Part shown: positions 60,639 to 64,000 of the stretch, in pieces
Position numbering within the stretch: position 1 is the first letter of the stretch
How the letters are laid out: each line of letters begins with the position of its first letter
Source: Ramlibacter cellulosilyticus
Lineage (GTDB): Bacteria > Pseudomonadota > Gammaproteobacteria > Burkholderiales > Burkholderiaceae_C
Length of the DNA: 64,000 nt
Assembly: GCF_014297465.1 (NCBI RefSeq)
Contig: NZ_JACORT010000011.1
Span: 145,656-209,655 of the forward strand
Reading direction: 5' to 3'
The notes under the pieces: model-generated
Databases searched by the model: none
What the model saw: only the letters and a program-made list of their open reading frames with translations
Told to the model about the DNA's origin: nothing
Program-made: the position numbers and the translations under genes

Positions 60639-60668
60639 ACAGCCACCGCAAGGTGGCTGTTTTTTTTG
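60639..60668 (+). terminator. Rho-independent terminator downstream of the two-component operon
   Basis: Perfect 9-bp stem ACAGCCACC/GGTGGCTGT (60639-60647 and 60652-60660) with GCAA loop, followed by six or more T residues on the plus strand. One of the clearest terminators in the window; it lies about 210 bp after the kinase stop. Confidence 0.9.
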
Positions 60669-60673
60669 GGTCC

Positions 60674-60703
60674 CGTAGGCTGGGTTTCGCGCAGCGAACC
60701 CCA
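60674..60703. repeat. Half copy of the CCCAGCCTAC-type intergenic element (copy F)
   Basis: Only the right arm is present, from GTAGGCTGGG to GCGAACCCCAG, directly after the terminator T-run and just before the convergent arsC stop. No matching left arm is found upstream. Confidence 0.7.
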
Positions 60704-60715
60704 GCACGCGCGGCG

Positions 60716-61078
60716 TCAGCCGCGCGGCAGCAACGCGTCGACCTCCTCCGCCGGCCGGCAGACGCGGGTGCCAAGCGGGCTCGCCACCACCGGCCGGTTC
60801 AGCAGGATCGGATGCTGCACGACGAAGTCCAGCAACTGCTCCTCGCTCCACTTCGGGTCGGCCAGGCCCAGCTGCGCGTAGACCGGCTCCTTCTCGCGCA
60901 GGATCGCGCGCACCGGCGTGCCCATTGCCGCCACGAGCGAGCGCAGCTGCTCCTTCGTGGGCGGCGTCTTCAGGTACTCCACGATGCGCGGCTCGAGGCC
61001 CGCTTCGCGGATGCGCGCCAGCACGGTGCGCGAAGTGCCGCAGGCGGGATTGTGGAAGAGGGTGATGTCGTCGCTCAT
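60716..61078 (-). CDS. arsC: ArsC-family arsenate reductase (glutaredoxin type)
   Basis: A 120-residue thioredoxin-fold protein with the catalytic motif HNPACGTSR at residues 9-17, and arginine positions in RPVVASPLGTRVCRP typical of ArsC rather than Spx/YffB. It reduces arsenate to arsenite with glutathione and glutaredoxin. It is a lone gene: no arsB, arsH or arsR is nearby, so the physiological role may be housekeeping. Convergent with the two-component operon. Confidence 0.9.
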   Translation of the reverse strand: MSDDITLFHNPACGTSRTVLARIREAGLEPRIVEYLKTPPTKEQLRSLVAAMGTPVRAILREKEPVYAQLGLADPKWSEEQLLDFVVQHPILLNRPVVASPLGTRVCRPAEEVDALLPRG

Positions 61079-61103
61079 CCCGCCATGATGCCGCGGCCGG
61101 CGC

Positions 61104-61712
61104 TCAGGCCGGGAAGGCGTCCACGCCGGGCCCGGCCGCGCTTGCCTGCGCGGGCGTGCGGGCCACGTTCATCACCCAGCAGACCATGACGAAGTAGCCG
61201 ATGAGGGAGGCGAGTTCGACCAGGCCCTGCTCGCCGAAAGCCCGCAGGGCCGCGGCATAAGTCGGGTCGCTCGTGCCGTGCGTGGCCAGCAGCTCGCGCG
61301 TGAAGTCGAGCGCGACCTCCTCGTCGGGCGGCAGCTGCTTCGGCCGCGCCCCGAGGCGCAGCGCCTCGATCGTGGCCTCCGCCACGCCGGCCTTCACGGC
61401 CAGCGGCGCATGCATGGTCCACTCGAACTGGTTGCTCACGTGCCGCGAGACGGCGCAGGTGACGAGCTCGCGGATGCGCGCGTCGAGCACGCTCTCGAAG
61501 CGCAGGTACTCCCCCACCTTGGCCGCGCGCTCCAGCAGCGCGGGGCTGCGCAGCAGCGGCAGGAAGGGACCGTAGACGCCCTTGCGCGGCCCGTCGATGA
61601 GCGCCTGCGCGGCCTGGCGCTGCGCGGGCGTCATCGCCGACGCGTCGGGCAGGGGCAGGCGTTCACCGGCGGGTTGGGCATAGCCTTGCGGCAGGGGCGA
61701 AACATCAGGCAT
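61104..61712 (-). CDS. Carboxymuconolactone decarboxylase-family (AhpD-like) protein
   Basis: A 202-residue all-helical protein with a CMD-fold core: RIRELVTCAVSRHVSNQFEWTMHAPLAVKAGV near residues 90-120. The AhpD-type catalytic CxxC is not present; only a single C precedes the conserved H...E-W-x-x-H pattern, so it is closer to gamma-carboxymuconolactone-decarboxylase-like proteins. Function unknown. It overlaps the MFS gene by 8 nt and is probably co-transcribed with it, under the divergent LysR regulator. Confidence 0.85.
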   Translation of the reverse strand: MPDVSPLPQGYAQPAGERLPLPDASAMTPAQRQAAQALIDGPRKGVYGPFLPLLRSPALLERAAKVGEYLRFESVLDARIRELVTCAVSRHVSNQFEWTMHAPLAVKAGVAEATIEALRLGARPKQLPPDEEVALDFTRELLATHGTSDPTYAAALRAFGEQGLVELASLIGYFVMVCWVMNVARTPAQASAAGPGVDAFPA

Positions 61713-62889
61713 GGACGGTCTCCTGGGAAGTCGTGGGCGAAGCGCGCCGCCACAGCCAGGCGCCGCTGGCGAGCAGCGCGAGGGCTGCCGCCTGCAGCGC
61801 GAGCGCGAGGCCGCGCGATGCGAAGACGGGAGTTTGCAGCAGCAGCGCGGACAGCACCGGGCCCGCGATCTGCCCGAGCGCGAAGGCGGCAGTGATGCGG
61901 CCCACCCAGCGCACCGCATCGTCCGGCGCGCGCGAGCGCATCTCCTGCACGCCCGCGAGGGTGATGACCATGAAGGTGCCGCCCACGAGCAGCGCGGAGA
62001 GCGCGATGGTGGCGCCGTTCACCCACAGGCTGGGCAGCAGCACGCCGACGCCCATCAGCAGCTGGCTCGCGGCCCAGGCCTGCAGGCGCGACGCGCGGCG
62101 CATCCACCAGCCCGCCAGGACGGTGGAAAGCGCGGCGGTCGCGCCGAAGACCGGCCAGGCCAGGCCGAACAGGCGCGGGTCGTCGACGACCCCGCGCGCG
62201 AGCGCCGGCAGGAAAGTCGCGGGCAGGATGTAGCCGAAGCCCATGAGGCCGTAGCAGGCCACGAGGCCGTGCGTGCCGCCGGGCGCCCGCAGCGGCACGG
62301 CGTTCGCGCGTCGCGGTGCCTGCACGTTCGCCACGCGCAGGCTCGTCCCCACGGCCGGCAGCGCGAGCAGCAACGACAAGGCGCCGAGATGGATCCACAA
62401 GGTGGACGCCGGCAGCGACCAGGCGGCGGCCAGCAGGCAGTACACGCCGGTGAGCGCGATTCCGCAACCGACGCCCGCGTAGACGATGCCGCCCAGGTCG
62501 CCGCGACCCTGGCGCGCAAGCGCGCCCAGGCACCAGACGCTGGTGGCCACGAATACCCAGGCCGAGGCCGCGCCCGCGAGGAAGCGCAGCGCCATCCAGG
62601 CGGCGGCGTCGGGCCACGCCATGGCGGCGGTGGTGGCCGCCGTCAACGCGAGCGCCAGCGCGCCCAGCGTCCGCGGCGCGAGCGGCAGCCGCGCGGCCGT
62701 GAGCGCCCCGGCGAAGTAGCCCGCGTAGTTGGCCGCCGCGATCCAGCCGCCCAGCGCCAGGTCCAGCTGCCCTTCGCGCGCCATCAAGGGCAGCAGCGGC
62801 GTGAACGCGAAGCGGCCGATGCCCATGGCCACTGCCAGCGAGAGCAGGCCCGCGAGGGCGAGCGCAGGGGGTGGCGGGGGCTTGGACAT
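61705..62889 (-). CDS. YbfB/YjiJ-family MFS transporter
   Basis: A permease of about 394 residues with twelve helices. The N-terminus LSLAVAMGIGRFAFTPLLPLM is the hallmark of the YbfB/YjiJ group, followed by GWIAAANYAGYFAGAL. Substrate unknown. The start MSKPPPPP at 62889 is chosen; the frame is open 12 codons further. Divergent from a LysR regulator with about 65 bp between, a typical regulator-target arrangement. Confidence 0.88.
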   Translation of the reverse strand: MSKPPPPPALALAGLLSLAVAMGIGRFAFTPLLPLMAREGQLDLALGGWIAAANYAGYFAGALTAARLPLAPRTLGALALALTAATTAAMAWPDAAAWMALRFLAGAASAWVFVATSVWCLGALARQGRGDLGGIVYAGVGCGIALTGVYCLLAAAWSLPASTLWIHLGALSLLLALPAVGTSLRVANVQAPRRANAVPLRAPGGTHGLVACYGLMGFGYILPATFLPALARGVVDDPRLFGLAWPVFGATAALSTVLAGWWMRRASRLQAWAASQLLMGVGVLLPSLWVNGATIALSALLVGGTFMVITLAGVQEMRSRAPDDAVRWVGRITAAFALGQIAGPVLSALLLQTPVFASRGLALALQAAALALLASGAWLWRRASPTTSQETVHA

Positions 62890-62954
62890 GGGTGCGATTG
62901 GACCGAGAATCGTCGCGCCGGACAAATGAATAAATCTGGAGCACCGTTCTCGCC

Positions 62955-63815
62955 ATGAGAAGCATAGACCTCGACAGCCTGGAGATCTTCCGCGCCGTGG
63001 TGCAGGAAGGCGGCGTGATCCGCGCGGCGAGCAAGCTCAACCGCGTGCAGTCCAACGTGACCACGCGCATCAAGCAGCTGGAGCAGCGGCTGGGCCGGTC
63101 GCTGTTCCGCAAGCAGGGCCGGGGGCTGGTCCTGTCGCCGGAAGGCGAGCTTCTGCTGTCGTACGCGCAGCGCCTGTTCCGCCTCGCGGACGAAGCCGAG
63201 AGCGAGCTGAAGGCCGGCCGCGCCATGGGCGTGCTGCGGATCGGCTCGCTGGAGAGCACGGCAGGCAGTCGCCTGGCGCCCATCCTCTCGCGCTTCCACA
63301 AGCAGCACCCTGGCGTGGTCGTGGAACTCGTGACGGGCACGACGGGCGCGCTGCTGCAGCGCGTGGCGAATTTCGAGATCGAGGCGGCGTTCGTGTCCGA
63401 GCCCTTCACGCCGGGCCCGCTCGCCTCGCGCAAGGTGTTCGAGGAGGAGCTCGTGCTCGTGACCGGCAAGGACGTGGACGCGGTGCGGCGCGCCTCCGAC
63501 CTCGAAGGCATGACGCTCATCGCCTTCGCGAGCGGCTGTTCGTACCGGCGGCGGGTCGAGGAGTGGCTGGGCGCCTCCTCCATCGCCGCTGTCCGCACGC
63601 TGGAGTTCCAGTCGTACCAGGCGATGATCGCCTGCGTGGCCGCGGGCACGGGCTTCGCGATCGTGCCGCGCTCGCTGCTCGTCGCGATGAAGTCCGCGCA
63701 GGACGTGCGGCAGCACGAGCTGCCGGCGAAGGTGCGGAGGAACCACACGCACCTGGTGTGGAACGGAACGCCTTCGACCAGCCTGTCGCGTTTGCAGGAG
63801 CTGGTGTTCCCGTGA
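62955..63815 (+). CDS. LysR-family transcription regulator
   Basis: A 286-residue regulator. The N-terminal helix-turn-helix is IFRAVVQEGGVIRAASKLNRVQSNVTTRIKQLE at residues about 10-42, followed by the linker helix and a periplasmic-binding-protein-like effector domain (LRIGSLESTAGSRLAPILSRFH near 93). It probably controls the divergent MFS/CMD pair. It ends 18 bp before a half copy of the intergenic repeat. Confidence 0.93.
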   Translation: MRSIDLDSLEIFRAVVQEGGVIRAASKLNRVQSNVTTRIKQLEQRLGRSLFRKQGRGLVLSPEGELLLSYAQRLFRLADEAESELKAGRAMGVLRIGSLESTAGSRLAPILSRFHKQHPGVVVELVTGTTGALLQRVANFEIEAAFVSEPFTPGPLASRKVFEEELVLVTGKDVDAVRRASDLEGMTLIAFASGCSYRRRVEEWLGASSIAAVRTLEFQSYQAMIACVAAGTGFAIVPRSLLVAMKSAQDVRQHELPAKVRRNHTHLVWNGTPSTSLSRLQELVFP

Positions 63816-63832
63816 CGATCCGGGGCCGCCAG

Positions 63833-63864
63833 CTGGGGTGCGCCTGCGGCGCAACCCAGCCTAC
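63833..63864. repeat. Half copy of the CCCAGCCTAC-type intergenic element (copy G)
   Basis: Left arm only: CTGGGGTGCG to CCCAGCCTAC. The IS end starts 14 bp later, which is about where the loop of the element should be. The missing right arm may lie beyond the IS, outside the window. Confidence 0.75.
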
Positions 63865-63878
63865 GACAGCTGCGACGC

Positions 63879-64000
63879 TGAAGTTGACCCCTTTTCGCGG
63901 ACACCTTACCGTCCTGAAAGGAGGGGTGTCCGATGAGAAGGTTCGTGCCGCCATATCCGGCGGAATTCCAGAAGCAGATGGTGGAGCTGGTGCTCGGGGG
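63879..64000 (+). mobile_element. IS3-family insertion sequence, left end (partial)
   Basis: The sequence TGAAGTTGACCCCTTTTCG at 63879 has the TGA..GACCCC terminal pattern of IS3-family elements, and an orfA-like frame starts 54 bp inside. The rest of the element, its right end and any target duplication are outside the window. Confidence 0.8.
63933..64000 (+). CDS. IS3-type transposase OrfA (partial)
   Basis: The first 22 codons, beginning MRRFVPPYPAEF and continuing with QKQMVELVL, match the helix-turn-helix N-terminus of IS3 OrfA proteins (Y-P-x-E-F-x-x-x-x-V-x-L-V). The AAAGGAGGGG ribosome-binding site lies eight bases upstream. Truncated by the window edge. Confidence 0.82.
   Translation, partial: MRRFVPPYPAEFQKQMVELVLG

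Noticed and set aside
60486..60881. Plus-strand open frame after the sensor kinase
   Set aside because: It runs through a strong terminator and the antisense of arsC, with no domain.

Overview
The window is high-GC DNA with dense, overlapping operons. Its protein character (NirS-type denitrification genes, PrtD-like type I secretion, alternative heme-copper subunits, MFS and LysR types) suggests a betaproteobacterium of the order Burkholderiales, probably Comamonadaceae-like. This placement is an inference from protein character; no rRNA or tRNA is present to confirm it.

Layout. (1) 1-15291, all minus strand: a surface/secretion locus. A 2497-residue RTX protein with C-terminal FG-GAP repeats is followed, past an intrinsic terminator, by a tightly packed set: type I secretion ABC exporter, HlyD adaptor, polysaccharide-export (OPX) lipoprotein, GT4 glycosyltransferase, capsule-synthesis protein and the first codons of another gene. 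A further glycosyltransferase lies upstream of the RTX gene. (2) 15544-20314: mnmA, a D15-like outer-membrane protein and two lipoprotein alpha/beta hydrolases. (3) 20357-29615: a complete cytochrome cd1 nitrite reductase locus. nirE is divergent; nirS-nirM-nirC-nirF-nirDL-nirG-nirH-nirJ-nirN run on the plus strand. (4) 29759-40911: a Dnr-like Crp/Fnr regulator, then a nine-gene minus-strand operon with a CuA subunit II, two paralogous heme-copper subunit I proteins, heme O synthase, SCO, two paralogous cytochrome b fusions (one to 2x[4Fe-4S] plus an MvhD-like domain, one to a plant-type [2Fe-2S] plus a flavin/NAD(P)H reductase) and two small membrane proteins. A CtaA-like heme A synthase is divergent from it. 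(5) 41063-63815: mainly housekeeping and accessory genes (ssb, uvrA, pyrF, transporters, a hybrid PAS kinase, a Met-rich multicopper oxidase, a membrane-anchored trehalose-6-phosphate synthase, MarR, M48 protease, AmpG-like permease, an OmpR/EnvZ-type pair, ArsC, LysR). (6) From 63879 an IS3-type insertion sequence runs off the end.

How the genes work together. NirS makes NO and the nir genes build heme d1. No norCB, qnor, nos or nar gene is in the window. The heme-copper subunit of region 4 lacks the active-site tyrosine of oxygen reductases, so region 4 is best read as an alternative NO-reductase system. nirS and the region-4 operon share a near-identical 18-bp palindromic operator (CCTTGATCTGCnnTAAGG), so the two are probably co-regulated by the Dnr-like protein encoded between them. 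The paired cytochrome b fusions suggest electron input from cytoplasmic NAD(P)H and from a ferredoxin or heterodisulfide-type donor; I know of no description of such a system.

A family of inverted-repeat intergenic elements (four full copies of a CCACCCTAC type; one full and two half copies of a CCCAGCCTAC type) sits at gene 3' ends, mostly between convergent genes. The IS element at the right edge begins just after one half copy. No stretch longer than 300 bp lacks a gene.
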